In this document: one piece after another, positions 1-8,543 of the stretch
Numbering within the stretch: position 1 is the stretch's first letter
How the letters are laid out: the number at the start of each line of letters is the position of its first letter
Origin: Listeria ilorinensis
GTDB lineage: Bacteria > Bacillota > Bacilli > Lactobacillales > Listeriaceae
Direction of reading: 5' to 3'
Assembly: GCF_913566895.1 (NCBI RefSeq)
Contig: NZ_CAJYCN010000022.1
Span: 1-32,859, forward strand
Length of the DNA: 32,859 bases
Position numbers and translations under genes: made by a program
Notes under the pieces: model-generated
Seen by the model: the letters and a program-made list of their open reading frames with translations, nothing else
Told to the model about the DNA's origin: nothing
Database searches by the model: none

Positions 1-233
1 ATCTATATTTATTATAATGATTCATAAAAAATAAAAATTTGTGATAAAATCTATTTACTCTACTGTTTTCTTTATATACTAAAGATAATTATTTAGAAAA
101 ATATAATTTCCCCTCAATATTATGGCGAGATTTTGACAATTTTTCATAAAATTTGAATGAATTTTTTATAAAAAGCAATTATTTTTCAAGTGATTATGAT
201 AAAATAAAGCTGAAAGAAAGGAAGAGGAAAATA
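1..233. other. AT-rich intergenic leader
   Basis: This stretch is very AT-rich and I see no convincing gene in it. A TTGACA at 133-138 would suit a -35 box, but no good -10 lies 16-18 bases downstream, so I do not call a promoter. The reading frame of the following TetR gene is open back to 153, but that extra N-terminus has no ribosome binding site. Confidence 0.5.
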
Positions 234-826
234 ATGAAACTATCTCGAACTGATGAAATGCTTTTCACACGGGCAAGAATCTTACAAACTGCTCGTGATC
301 TCTTTATGGAAAAAGGCTACCGTGCTGTAACAACGCGGGAAATTGCAAACAGATCCCTATCACTCAGCCTGCTTTATATCATCATTTTAAAGATAAAGAA
401 ACTCTTTATGCTGCTGTTATCACTGAACTTACCTCGAAAATCCAAACTGATCTTACTTTAATTGCCCAAAAGCCTCTTGCTATCGAAGAAAAACTGAAAG
501 CCATGATCCTCGTTCTGCTTGAAAAACACCCAACCAATATTATCCTAATGATCAATGATATCTTGAATGAAATGAAACACGAAAATCAGTTTCTGATGTA
601 TCAGCTTTGGCGTCAAGCCTATTTAGATCCTTTTATGAAAGTTTTTAGTACCCTCGAAAAAAAACAACTTTTACGGCCCTCCGTCACTTCCGAACAAGCT
701 GCTCGTTTTTGCCTTTCTGCCATCACCCCTCTTTTCAGCAAACAAAGCCCTTTCGATGTTTTTTCTCTGGAGGAACGTCTCCATATGCAGATTGATTTCG
801 TTTTGCACGGTCTATACCAATCATAA
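234..826 (+). pseudogene. TetR/AcrR family regulator, frameshifted
   Basis: The N-terminal part (ATG at 234, preceded by GGAAGAGG) encodes a typical TetR helix-turn-helix with the stretch ARILQTARDLFMEKGYRAVT and then TREIANR. Near 350-360 the frame breaks. The expected continuation QPALYHHFKDKETLY is present one frame over from about 362 and runs through an intact ligand-binding domain to TAA at 824-826. One missing base around 353-360 accounts for this. With that base restored the protein would be about 198 residues, a normal TetR length. As written, only a short truncated peptide is made, so the repressor should be inactive. A sequencing error is the main alternative, because nothing else in the gene is damaged. 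Its target is unknown; the adjacent acetyltransferase is one candidate. Confidence 0.85.
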
Positions 827-906
827 AATATGCTCTTTTCTTAATACACCATTCATTCTTTTGCCCTGCTTTTTTGGTATACTAAAAAGTAAAAGGGGAG
901 ATGAAA

Positions 907-1437
907 ATGTCGGAACTAGAGGTTCGGCGTGTTCGAATTGAAGATGCTGCCGCTCAGTTAGCACTTGAAAAGCGAAATCGCGCCTTTTTTCAGAAATTTA
1001 CAGGTATCAGAAATGAAAATTTTTATACGTTAAAGGAGCAGCAGTTAATAATTGATCGGCAGCTAGACGCCATGAAAAATGATAAGGGCTATTATTTTAT
1101 TCTTATCAAGAACGAAGAACTGATTGGTGAAATCGCCTTGTCTAGTGTTGCACGAGGTAATTTACAAAGCGCTTGGATCGGATACTTTCTTGACGAAAAA
1201 CAAAATGGTCGTGGTTATATGACAGAAGCCGTTGCAACTGTGACGAAACTGGCTTTTCGAGAATTAGATTTACATCGGCTTGAAGCTGGGGTGATGCCAC
1301 ATAATACAGGCAGCTTGCGAGTGCTTGAAAAATGCGGTTATCATAAAGAAGGAATCGCGCGAAAAAATGTAAAAATTAATGGTATTTGGCAGGATCATGT
1401 CAGTTTAGCCATCATTAATCCAGCTGATCTCGGATAA
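907..1437 (+). CDS. GNAT N-acetyltransferase, RimJ/RimL type
   Basis: The protein has 176 residues and spans a single GNAT fold, as in ribosomal-protein alanine N-acetyltransferases and their B. subtilis relatives. The acetyl-CoA pyrophosphate-binding signature is QNGRGYMTEA in the middle of the protein, followed by the LHRLEAGVMPHNTGSLRVLEKCGY segment typical of the family (its last part, NTGSLRVLEKCGY, is near-invariant). The start at 907 is preferred over ATG 901 because the AAAGGGGAG ribosome binding site directly abuts 901 and sits about six bases from 907. The substrate (ribosomal protein, antibiotic or small amine) cannot be read from sequence. The gene is monocistronic, between the broken TetR gene and gap. 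Confidence 0.85.
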   Translation: MSELEVRRVRIEDAAAQLALEKRNRAFFQKFTGIRNENFYTLKEQQLIIDRQLDAMKNDKGYYFILIKNEELIGEIALSSVARGNLQSAWIGYFLDEKQNGRGYMTEAVATVTKLAFRELDLHRLEAGVMPHNTGSLRVLEKCGYHKEGIARKNVKINGIWQDHVSLAIINPADLG

Positions 1438-1497
1438 ATTGTTCGAACCATTTGTTTAATGGATTCATAATCGGGTACATACCAAATGGCAATCGAT

Positions 1498-1512
1498 TCA
1501 CTAAAGTAGTGA
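1498..1512. promoter_or_regulatory. Small inverted repeat upstream of gap
   Basis: A 6-bp inverted repeat TCACTA-AAG-TAGTGA lies about 45 bases before the GAPDH start codon, in the untranslated leader or promoter region. It could be an operator for a repressor of the glyceraldehyde-phosphate dehydrogenase gene, but the arms are short and could arise by chance. Confidence 0.25.
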
Positions 1513-1555
1513 TAGAAAAACAGAACAAAATTTTATTAATTTTGGAGGTTTTTTT

Positions 1556-2563
1556 ATGACAATACGTGTTGGCATTAATGGATTTGGACGGATCGGACGA
1601 TTAGCATTCCGCCGAATCAAAGAAGTCGCAGGAGAGATTGAAGTAGTCGCAATCAATGATTTGACTAGTCCTGTCATGCTTGCTCATTTACTTGAGTTTG
1701 ATACAACTTTTGGTCAATATCCGGGAGAAATTTCGGCTGGTGAAAATAGCATCACTGTGGATGGCAAAGAAATCCATATCTATGCAGAACGGGATGCAAA
1801 AGATATTCCTTGGGACAAAGAAAAGATTGATGTCGTGATTGAGTCAACGGGCTTTTATACTTCTAAAGAGAAGTCACAGGCACATCTTGATGCGGGAGCA
1901 AAAAAAGTGTTGATTTCAGCCCCTGCTGGAGATCTGAAAACCATTGTTTACAATGTAAATGATGAGATTTTGAATGCAGATGACCGGATTATTTCTGTCG
2001 CTTCTTGCACGACCAATTGTTTAGCGCCCGTGGCGAAAGCTTTAAATGATGCTTTTGGAATTAAGATCGGTACGATGACAACCATCCATGCCTATACAGG
2101 AACACAAATGCTGCTTGATGGTCCAGCAAAAGGCGGAAATCTTCGTGCTGCTCGAGCCGCTGCTGAGAATATTATCCCTCATTCGACAGGAGCCGCCAAA
2201 GCTATCGGACTGGTTATTCCAGAGCTGAATGGCAAATTGCAAGGACATGCACAGCGTGTTCCGGTCAAGGATGGTTCAGTCACAGAGCTGGTGGCTGTAT
2301 TAGATGAAAAAGTGACTGTTGATCAAGTAAATAAAGCTGTGAAGAAAGTGACAGAGGGAAATGATTCCTTCGGCTACACTGAAAAAGAAATAGTTTCTTC
2401 AGATATCATCGGCACTAATTTCGGTTCTGTTTTTGATGCTACCCAGACAGAAGTTTCGACTGTTGGTGACTTACAATTAGTTAAAGCAGTAGCATGGTAT
2501 GATAATGAATTCGGATTTACCTGCCAAATGATACGCACACTTGAAAAATATGCTAACCTATAA
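1556..2563 (+). CDS. gap: Glyceraldehyde-3-phosphate dehydrogenase, type I
   Basis: This cytoplasmic glycolytic enzyme oxidises glyceraldehyde-3-phosphate to 1,3-bisphosphoglycerate with NAD. The 335-residue length is normal. The Rossmann glycine motif [10 protein letters not shown] is at residues 6-15, the catalytic cysteine is Cys151 in [10 protein letters not shown], and the assisting histidine is His178 in TTIHAYTG. An acidic residue after the second strand (INDLTSP) suits NAD rather than NADP. The C-terminal half ([25 protein letters not shown]) resembles the streptococcal and enterococcal form more than the usual Bacillus GapA. The gene is alone, with GGAGG eight bases before the ATG and a strong terminator after it. 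It lacks the cggR-pgk-tpi neighbours of a glycolytic operon, so it may be a second copy in the genome. Confidence 0.95.
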   Translation: MTIRVGINGFGRIGRLAFRRIKEVAGEIEVVAINDLTSPVMLAHLLEFDTTFGQYPGEISAGENSITVDGKEIHIYAERDAKDIPWDKEKIDVVIESTGFYTSKEKSQAHLDAGAKKVLISAPAGDLKTIVYNVNDEILNADDRIISVASCTTNCLAPVAKALNDAFGIKIGTMTTIHAYTGTQMLLDGPAKGGNLRAARAAAENIIPHSTGAAKAIGLVIPELNGKLQGHAQRVPVKDGSVTELVAVLDEKVTVDQVNKAVKKVTEGNDSFGYTEKEIVSSDIIGTNFGSVFDATQTEVSTVGDLQLVKAVAWYDNEFGFTCQMIRTLEKYANL

Positions 2564-2581
2564 ATTTTAGGCAAGCCAGAG

Positions 2582-2621
2582 AGACCTTGAACAGTGTATG
2601 CAACTCTGTTCAAGGTCTTTT
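2582..2621 (+). terminator. Rho-independent terminator of gap
   Basis: A perfect 13-bp stem (AGACCTTGAACAG with CTGTTCAAGGTCT) and an 11-base loop are followed by a short T-run, 18 bases after the gap stop codon. Confidence 0.9.
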
Positions 2622-2784
2622 CGATGTATAGCATGACCAGTACCTGATTACACTATACATCATTAGATCCAGCTATATTTTCTGAATCAGATGTTTGATT
2701 CAGACTACTAGTTTATTTCTTGATGGAGTCTTTTGTTTGTACTTCTCTTGATTGCGCTTTTTGTATGCTGTTCCTTTGTAAATT

Positions 2785-2833
2785 CAAGACACAAAAAACT
2801 GCAGAGCAACGATTTTCCTATTTGCTCTGCAGT
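2785..2833 (-). terminator. Terminator of the Mga-like/Crp-like operon
   Basis: A perfect 12-bp stem (ACTGCAGAGCAA with TTGCTCTGCAGT) has a 12-base loop. On the minus strand the stem is followed by a run of T residues, and it lies just past the stop codon of the Mga-like gene. The 160 bases between this and the gap terminator hold no gene I can support. Confidence 0.85.
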
Positions 2834-2848
2834 CCCAAAATACATCAA

Positions 2849-4351
2849 TCAGTATTCATTCGTTTTCTTAGATGCAAGAGTGCGACTGATTTTCTTTTTA
2901 CTTATCCTTGCTTCTAGAGCAAGCCATTCCATTGAAGTGAAAGCTAGTGAAACTGAAAACACTTGGGGAAATAGCTTTTTATATGTGGGTAAATAAATTT
3001 TTTCATCACAAAGAACACTGTTACCAGAATGCTTGGCATCTTGCAAAGCTTGTTGCACATTTGAGAATACTTGATAATGGATACGAATCTTACCGCGAAA
3101 TTCTTTATCAAATAAAATTTGATAGCTAAAGAAATCGATGCTTGATTCCGTCACCAAGTTTACAAAATAGCAGGAACGTTCATGTAAACTTTCAAAAGTA
3201 TGAAGAGCTAACTGTTGGATGTGCATATCATCAAAATTGTACGGAAAAGCCCATCTTTTTTTCCAGGTAGCTAGTATTTGTTTGATTTCTTGGTAATATT
3301 CCTGCTTTTGTGTTGGCAAAAAGACACGTTCTTGTGGTATAAGCGGTTGCAAATCACAAATCGTTTTTTTAAAGAAGTTGTTAAATGCACACCATAAAAT
3401 AGGGTCATCTTGTAATTGCTTTTTATGAAAACGTCTTTCCAACTGATTGAATAGATCTTTAGCTTGTCGATTATCTCGAAAATCATGTTGATTATGATAT
3501 TCCAACGAACTATATGTTTGGTCGATATCTAGATGCTTTTCATTCTGAATGCAAAAAATCAAAGTAAAATAGGGTTGTTCTTTTTTCAGCTTTTCTTTAT
3601 ATGATAAGCTGTTTAGTAAGTCTAAATTAGCCGAAACAGCATAGCTCAGACGCTTCGGCAAATATTCGAGTTCTTCTTTTGGTATTTCCGGTTCATCATA
3701 GTCTGAAGAGATGCCCAGATAAATCAAAAGGACTAGATATTCTATGGTTTGAGGCGGAAAATCTAATTGAACCTGTTGACTTGTCTCTTGAATAAAATGC
3801 TGTATTTGTTCTTCTACTTTTTTTGTGATTTTGGTCATCTGAATACCCGTCATAATTTGGATATAGGCTTTTAAAAAACGAAGCCGATACTCCTGACCTG
3901 TGATCTTGTCTATATTCAGCTCCAGCCCAACATTGGTCAAATATGATTGTACGCGTCCACGTAATTTATATGCTTGACTTAAAGAGATGAAATACTGATT
4001 CGCAAAATCTATCAGTGTCTTTTTCTGATTCTTACAGAAAAAAACCATAGCCTTTAAAAAAAGCGACTTTTCCAGCAAAACTGCTGTCAATTTCTTTTTA
4101 CTTGCAAAAGAAGGATTATCTAGGAGATACCCTTTTGCCGTTGCATGAATATTGACATTGATCGGCTGAAAAAGAATATTCATTTTTTTTATATCTTGAA
4201 GAATCGTTCCCTCGCTTACTTCTAGTTTATTTGCAATCCATTTTCTTTTTCTAATTCGACCATTGTAAAGGAGTTCGCAAATTTCTTTTTTTCGAATGAT
4301 ATCTTTTTCAACATAATCATTAAGTTGCATGCGAATCTCTCCTATCTTCAT
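2849..4351 (-). CDS. Mga-like (PRD/HTH) transcriptional regulator
   Basis: The protein has about 500 residues and the layout of Mga/AtxA-type virulence regulators. Residues 15-80 hold a winged helix-turn-helix (RKRKWIANKLEVSEGTILQD). A second HTH-like Mga segment follows around residues 95-150 (KTLIDFANQYFISLSQAYKL), and a long helical region matches the PRD-like and EIIB-like part of the family. These proteins activate surface-protein or virulence genes and can be tuned by PTS phosphorylation; whether this one has PRD histidines that are phosphorylated is not clear. It is the second gene of a two-gene operon, 11 bases after the Crp/Fnr-like gene, with its own terminator. The targets are unknown. 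Family assignment is by sequence pattern, with no search done. Confidence 0.75.
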   Translation of the reverse strand: MKIGEIRMQLNDYVEKDIIRKKEICELLYNGRIRKRKWIANKLEVSEGTILQDIKKMNILFQPINVNIHATAKGYLLDNPSFASKKKLTAVLLEKSLFLKAMVFFCKNQKKTLIDFANQYFISLSQAYKLRGRVQSYLTNVGLELNIDKITGQEYRLRFLKAYIQIMTGIQMTKITKKVEEQIQHFIQETSQQVQLDFPPQTIEYLVLLIYLGISSDYDEPEIPKEELEYLPKRLSYAVSANLDLLNSLSYKEKLKKEQPYFTLIFCIQNEKHLDIDQTYSSLEYHNQHDFRDNRQAKDLFNQLERRFHKKQLQDDPILWCAFNNFFKKTICDLQPLIPQERVFLPTQKQEYYQEIKQILATWKKRWAFPYNFDDMHIQQLALHTFESLHERSCYFVNLVTESSIDFFSYQILFDKEFRGKIRIHYQVFSNVQQALQDAKHSGNSVLCDEKIYLPTYKKLFPQVFSVSLAFTSMEWLALEARISKKKISRTLASKKTNEY

Positions 4352-4362
4352 CTATCGTTAGA

Positions 4363-4899
4363 TCAAAGTGGATTGACTGATTGAATCATAATCACACCTT
4401 TTTCTTTCTCCAGCTTGTGGCTTTCAATCATCTTTTTTTCGATAGCAGATAAATATTCTCTTGTTAATTCTAAGGTTTGTGCCAATTCTTGATATTTAAA
4501 TATTTTCGGAATGATGACTTTTTGATTGATTGTTGTCCCGATTTCTCTTCCCAAATAAGAGAGAAACAGCAGATACCGTTTCTCAGCATCTTTTTCAATG
4601 ATCAAATCCGTTCTACCCATAAACCCTTGCAGCAGCTTTTCTTTTTCTTCTTCCAATTGTTCTATTGATATCTCGTCTTTTCCAACTTCCATTAAAAGAC
4701 ATTCTGTTTTTGCCCGAAATATCAATTTTTCAAATATAGATTTAGACCATGTAGGAAGAATAAAGTCCCCCTTTTGTAAAATTCGAATGATACGCCCCTG
4801 ATATTCGAGTGAAACAATCCCCTCGCAAATAAAATAGTTTTCCTGATCAAGTTGTGCTTCCTTTTTGAAATTCAGCAGTTCCATCTCCATCTGTATCAT
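4363..4899 (-). CDS. Crp/Fnr-like transcriptional regulator
   Basis: This 178-residue protein is short for the Crp/Fnr family (usually 210-240 residues). The first part looks like a reduced cyclic-nucleotide-binding beta-roll (YFICEGIVSLEYQGRIIRIL, then KGDFILPTW). The last 50 residues form a winged helix (FKYQELAQTLELTREYLSAI, then EKKMIES), where RxxLS matches the Crp recognition helix. No cysteine cluster for an Fe-S centre is visible, so it is not a classical Fnr. PrfA-like regulators of Listeria share this architecture. The start at 4899 follows a GAAGG site by eight bases. It is the first gene of an operon with the Mga-like regulator, implying the two act on a shared regulon or that one controls the other. 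Confidence 0.65.
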   Translation of the reverse strand: MIQMEMELLNFKKEAQLDQENYFICEGIVSLEYQGRIIRILQKGDFILPTWSKSIFEKLIFRAKTECLLMEVGKDEISIEQLEEEKEKLLQGFMGRTDLIIEKDAEKRYLLFLSYLGREIGTTINQKVIIPKIFKYQELAQTLELTREYLSAIEKKMIESHKLEKEKGVIMIQSVNPL

Positions 4900-5364
4900 T
4901 TCTACGACCTTCTTTCATCTCAAAGTTGTCTTTCAAAACGAACTATTTCATATTCTTTCTAAAAAAGCTAAAAATCTTTCTTATTCTCACATCTGATAGT
5001 TAATCCACATAAAATAAAACATTTTTTTGAAGGAAATGAAATATTTTCCGTTTGTTTCACTTCTTTTTTTACAAAATTATCTGATTTCCACCAAAACCAA
5101 ATAGTAATTCTTATATTGTTTTCAGCTTAAAAGTAACAGAAAGAAACCTTTCTAATATGAAATATATCTCTATTTTACATGTTATTGAACGAGTTGTGAC
5201 ATCTAATTTTGTACTTCTCAAGATACAATTTTCGGCAATAGCGGCAGAATTTTCTGTCATTTAAATATCTAGCCAATTTGTAATAAAAATTACATAAATC
5301 AGCTACAATATTACTCAAAAAAACAATCTTTTGTAAATCTCCCTTTGAAAGTTTATGCTCTTTT
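4900..5364. other. 465-bp AT-rich intergenic region
   Basis: This region separates the Crp/Mga-like regulator operon from the yitT-family gene, both on the minus strand. It must hold the promoter of the regulator operon but I cannot pick one with confidence. An imperfect palindrome, GGAAA-N8-TTTCC (about 5030-5047), has the size of a Crp-family box and could be an autoregulatory site. A 67-codon TTG-started frame at 5175-5378 has no good ribosome binding site and I do not support it. Confidence 0.35.
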
Positions 5365-6240
5365 TTATACCCCTGCAAATCTTCCTAAAATTTTATTGGT
5401 TCTTTGGATGTTTACAAATGCATTTGGATCTGCTTTACGAACAACTTTTCCCAGCTCGTAAAGTTCAAAGGCAGAAACAACTGTTAACATCATACTGACG
5501 GGCTCATGCGTATAAGCACCATAACCATTTTCCATGACTGTAATACCGTGTCGAAAATTATCCAGCAGAGCTTTTTCGACGATAGCCGAGTTTTTAGTTA
5601 CAATCATAACGGTTACTTTTTGCTGTTTGGTATGAACGGTATCCAGCATATGCATATTTACATAGATTGCTATCATTGTATAAAGAGCCATCTCCCAGCC
5701 GTATACAGCACCAGCAAGTACAACGATCACTCCATTCAAAATGAGACCCAACTGCCCAACATTGGTTCCAGTGGTCTTCTGAATGAGCAGCGCAATAATG
5801 TCTGTACCACCTGTTGAAAAGCCATATTTCAAACAAATACCCACGCCCAAGCCACTAAAACATCCCCCAAAAATAGCAGCTAAGAGCGGATTTTCGGTAA
5901 TTGCCACAACAGGCAGGATTTTCATCATGATAGAAGCTGCAACGACTGCAATAAGCGTAAAACAAGTAAAGCTCTTACCAAGACGCTTCCATGCCAAATA
6001 TATCAACGGCAAATTCAAGACCAGCAACCATACTGAGGTTGACAGATGGAAAGGAGTAAAAGTTTCCATTAAACTCGAGAGCATTTGGGCTAAACCATTG
6101 ACACCGCTGGCATAGACATGTGTTGGAGCTAGAAAAAAGTTCATACTGGCTCCGGCAAGTGCAGCATAAGTGAGTGCCACAAGAATCTGCATCAACCGCT
6201 CGCGTTTACAAAGCTTAGCCAGAAATGGTATCCTTTCCAA
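5365..6240 (-). CDS. YitT family membrane protein (DUF161 + DUF2179)
   Basis: This integral membrane protein has five or six hydrophobic segments in its first 190 residues, then a soluble C-terminal DUF2179 domain (TVMIVTKNSAIVEKALLDNF ... MENGYGAYTHEP ... MMLTVVSAFEL). The GGTDIIALLIQK and SGVNGLAQML segments are family hallmarks. The molecular function of YitT proteins is not established. I place the start at TTG 6240 (about 291 residues), because a GAGGTG site lies seven bases upstream and the promoter at 6294-6322 would start the transcript near 6287. The in-frame ATG at 6285 would then be almost leaderless. The gene stands alone. Confidence 0.85.
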   Translation of the reverse strand: MERIPFLAKLCKRERLMQILVALTYAALAGASMNFFLAPTHVYASGVNGLAQMLSSLMETFTPFHLSTSVWLLVLNLPLIYLAWKRLGKSFTCFTLIAVVAASIMMKILPVVAITENPLLAAIFGGCFSGLGVGICLKYGFSTGGTDIIALLIQKTTGTNVGQLGLILNGVIVVLAGAVYGWEMALYTMIAIYVNMHMLDTVHTKQQKVTVMIVTKNSAIVEKALLDNFRHGITVMENGYGAYTHEPVSMMLTVVSAFELYELGKVVRKADPNAFVNIQRTNKILGRFAGV

Positions 6241-6293
6241 AATAAAACACCTCGTAAATTTTTTAAGATAAATAGCTTCCCTCATCCTTGCTG

Positions 6294-6322
6294 ATTATAT
6301 CTCTTAAACCCTGATACGTCAA
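6294..6322 (-). promoter_or_regulatory. Sigma-A promoter of the yitT-family gene
   Basis: On the minus strand there is a TTGACG -35 box (6317-6322), a 17-base spacer and a perfect TATAAT -10 box (6294-6299). The predicted start of transcription is near 6287, about 47 bases before the TTG start codon. Confidence 0.8.
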
Positions 6323-6439
6323 CTACTCTTCTGGCATTTCCACTGGATATTATTTAATCAGATACTCCTTGTATAATGGCGATAATTTTTCCTTATTGAA
6401 ATAAAATCCATTAATTGGTCTAGTTGATTTTATTTACCA

Positions 6440-6479
6440 AAAAAAGAACCTAAAATCATGACAATGGATTTTAGGTTCT
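6440..6479 (-). terminator. Terminator of the Gfo/Idh-ThuA operon
   Basis: A perfect 13-bp stem (AGAACCTAAAATC with GATTTTAGGTTCT, loop of nine) is followed on the minus strand by seven T residues. It lies about 30 bases after the last gene of the operon. Confidence 0.9.
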
Positions 6480-6509
6480 CTTATTTTTTAAGTGATCTAG
6501 CAAAATTTC

Positions 6510-7559
6510 TTATGAATCAATTTCGGTAACAACACGATTTTCACGGGCGGAAGTGAAGATCGCCTCAATCAATCTCATCACACGCATCACTTCTCCGTTT
6601 TTTACGATAGCTTCCTGCCCATCAAGTACAACATCCGCAAAATTATTATAGAAACTTGTTTTATTTTGAAGTGGCTTCGGTAATGTTTTTTCTGCTGTTG
6701 CTTCTTCGCTTGGCGGTGCCATCGTTTTGGTCAATCCTACACCCGCTTGGATCGGTTTTGGCGCCTCCAGACCTTCTTGATAAGTTGGAACGATCAATCG
6801 GCCACTCAAGTCCCAGTCCTCGATCACCGCATTACCATCCGTTCCCTTTACATACCAGCGTGGCAATTTGATAAAATTGGTCGTGCCCACCTCAATATGT
6901 GCTGTCAGACCGCTGTCAAAACGGATCAGGGCTATAAAACCGTCGTCCACTTCTTCTCCCAAGACATAGCTGAGTGTCGCATAGACGCTATCAATCTTGC
7001 TGTTCTCCATAAATAGTAGCTGATCAAGTAGGTGGACACCCCAGTCAAGTACCATACCCCCTCCTTGTGCCAGCTTATGCCGCCAATCACCTGGGATCCC
7101 ATTGGCCCCTTGAACACGCGACTCAAGATGGAAAACATCACCGATCAATTTTTCCTGCTTCAAGCGTTTAATGATCAGAAAGTCTTCATCCCAGCGTCGA
7201 TTTTGATGGACCATGAACGTTCGATCAGCTTTGGCAGCTGCATCTAAAATCTCTTGAAATTCTGTCGTCGTGATGGTGACTGGCTTTTCCGAGACAACAT
7301 GTTTACCGGCTTCAAGCGCGCGAATCGCTAATTTTTTATGCACATCATTCGGTGTGGCAATCAGGACGGCCGCGATTTCCGGATCAGAAAGCACCTCTTG
7401 ATAGCTGCGATACACGTACAGTCCGCGCTCTTTGGCAGCCTGACTGCGGGCTTCATCAATATCAAAAATACCTTTTACACGAACACGGTCGCTGGCATTT
7501 GTCAGCTCCACATGATAGGTGCCCATGCCGCCATAACCAATAATTGCGATTTGTAACAT
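6510..7559 (-). CDS. Gfo/Idh/MocA oxidoreductase (last gene of operon)
   Basis: This 349-residue NAD(P)-dependent sugar dehydrogenase has an N-terminal Rossmann domain with IGYGGMG at residues 7-13, the family motif EKPV near residue 95, and the C-terminal substrate domain with GGGMVLDWGVHLLDQL, whose Asp and His are the usual catalytic residues. Family members oxidise a hydroxyl of inositols, sugars or glycosides, often at C3. It is the last of five genes, 15 bases after the TIM-barrel gene, and differs clearly from the first oxidoreductase of the operon. Two different dehydrogenases suggest one oxidises and the other reduces an intermediate, or that they act on epimers. The exact substrate is not readable. 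Confidence 0.9.
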   Translation of the reverse strand: MLQIAIIGYGGMGTYHVELTNASDRVRVKGIFDIDEARSQAAKERGLYVYRSYQEVLSDPEIAAVLIATPNDVHKKLAIRALEAGKHVVSEKPVTITTTEFQEILDAAAKADRTFMVHQNRRWDEDFLIIKRLKQEKLIGDVFHLESRVQGANGIPGDWRHKLAQGGGMVLDWGVHLLDQLLFMENSKIDSVYATLSYVLGEEVDDGFIALIRFDSGLTAHIEVGTTNFIKLPRWYVKGTDGNAVIEDWDLSGRLIVPTYQEGLEAPKPIQAGVGLTKTMAPPSEEATAEKTLPKPLQNKTSFYNNFADVVLDGQEAIVKNGEVMRVMRLIEAIFTSARENRVVTEIDS

Positions 7560-7574
7560 TTTCCTCTTCCTTTC

Positions 7575-8543
7575 TTATGCCCACCACATATCTAGTGGCT
7601 GCTCGCGGATTAAAATCGATTGCAGATTCGTAACAGCACGCATAAAGCCTTCGTCAATTGACATCAGCGGATCCTCATGTTCAATACTGACCACATAATC
7701 ATAGCCGTATGTTCTAAGAGCACTCATGATGTCTGACCATTCGGAAACACTGTGTCCACAGCCAACTGAACGGAAGGTCCAGGCACGGGTCCGCACATCT
7801 CCATAAGGCTGCATATCTGTCAGACCGTACATGTTGATATTGTCTTGATCCAAGAAGGTATCCTTAGCATGGAAATGGTGGATCGCCCCTTTTTCACCTA
7901 GAATACGAATGGCCGCGACCGGATCGATACCTTGCCACCATAGATGGCTGGGATCCAAATTGACGCCGATCGCCTCACAGGTCTCTTCACGAAGTTTTAA
8001 GATCGTGTAAGGCGTGTGGCAGAGAAAACCTCCGTGGAGTTCAATGCCGATTTTAACTTGATGTGCTTCTGCCAGCTGGCCAATTTCTTTCCAATAAGGA
8101 ATCAGTTTGTTCTCCCATTGCCAGGCTTTCATATCACTGTATACGGTTGGCCATGGAATGACCGGCCAGTTAGGAGCGGTTGCTTGATCATCATTACCGG
8201 CTGTACCTGAAAAAGTGTTGACGACTGGAACACCTAAAAGTGAAGCTAGTTTGATTGTTTTTCGCAAAATCTCATCTGCTACTTCCCGTTCTTCTTTGAC
8301 AGGTGAGATCGGGTTATCATGACAGCTGAGAGCGCTAATGGTGATGCCTCTTTCTTTAAATTTTGCCAAATAAGCTTCTCGTTTTTCAGCACTGGCCAAA
8401 AGTTCATCAGTTGGACAGTGATGATTGCCGGGATTGCCACCTGTGCCGATTTCTACGGCATCAAGGCCAGCTTTTTGTACTTTATCCAACATTTCTTCTA
8501 AAGAAAGGTCTGCAAATAGGGGCGTAAATACACCTAATTTCAT
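7575..8543 (-). CDS. TIM-barrel sugar phosphate isomerase/epimerase (322 aa)
   Basis: This belongs to the xylose-isomerase-like / AP-endonuclease-2 superfamily. The metal-binding set is visible in order: Glu in KIGIELHGG, Asp and His in [11 protein letters not shown], His in IHHFHAKD, and Glu near the C-terminus in VVSIEHEDP. The N-terminus ([10 protein letters not shown]) starts the first barrel strand. Relatives isomerise or epimerise keto-sugars and inosose, and some cleave 3-keto-glycosides. The gene overlaps the ThuA gene by four bases, so translation is probably coupled. GGAGG lies five bases before the ATG. It is longer than the second isomerase of the operon and shares little with it, so the two probably do different steps. 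Confidence 0.88.
   Translation of the reverse strand: MKLGVFTPLFADLSLEEMLDKVQKAGLDAVEIGTGGNPGNHHCPTDELLASAEKREAYLAKFKERGITISALSCHDNPISPVKEEREVADEILRKTIKLASLLGVPVVNTFSGTAGNDDQATAPNWPVIPWPTVYSDMKAWQWENKLIPYWKEIGQLAEAHQVKIGIELHGGFLCHTPYTILKLREETCEAIGVNLDPSHLWWQGIDPVAAIRILGEKGAIHHFHAKDTFLDQDNINMYGLTDMQPYGDVRTRAWTFRSVGCGHSVSEWSDIMSALRTYGYDYVVSIEHEDPLMSIDEGFMRAVTNLQSILIREQPLDMWWA

Noticed and set aside
153-233. Extended N-terminus of the TetR gene from ATG 153
   Set aside because: No ribosome binding site; the added residues are AT-driven and absent from the family. ATG 234 has GGAAGAGG upstream.
861-883. TTGCCC and TATACT upstream of the GNAT gene as a promoter
   Set aside because: The spacer is only 11 bases, too short for sigma-A.
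2720-2996. Two overlapping plus-strand frames between gap and the Mga-like gene
   Set aside because: They cover the minus-strand terminator and the 3' end of the Mga-like gene, have no ribosome binding site, and are AT-rich noise rich in Phe, Leu and Cys.
5175-5378. 67-codon minus-strand frame starting with TTG, overlapping the end of the YitT-family gene, with a CxxC motif
   Set aside because: No spaced ribosome binding site, a rare start codon placed inside the upstream gene, and no recognisable family pattern.
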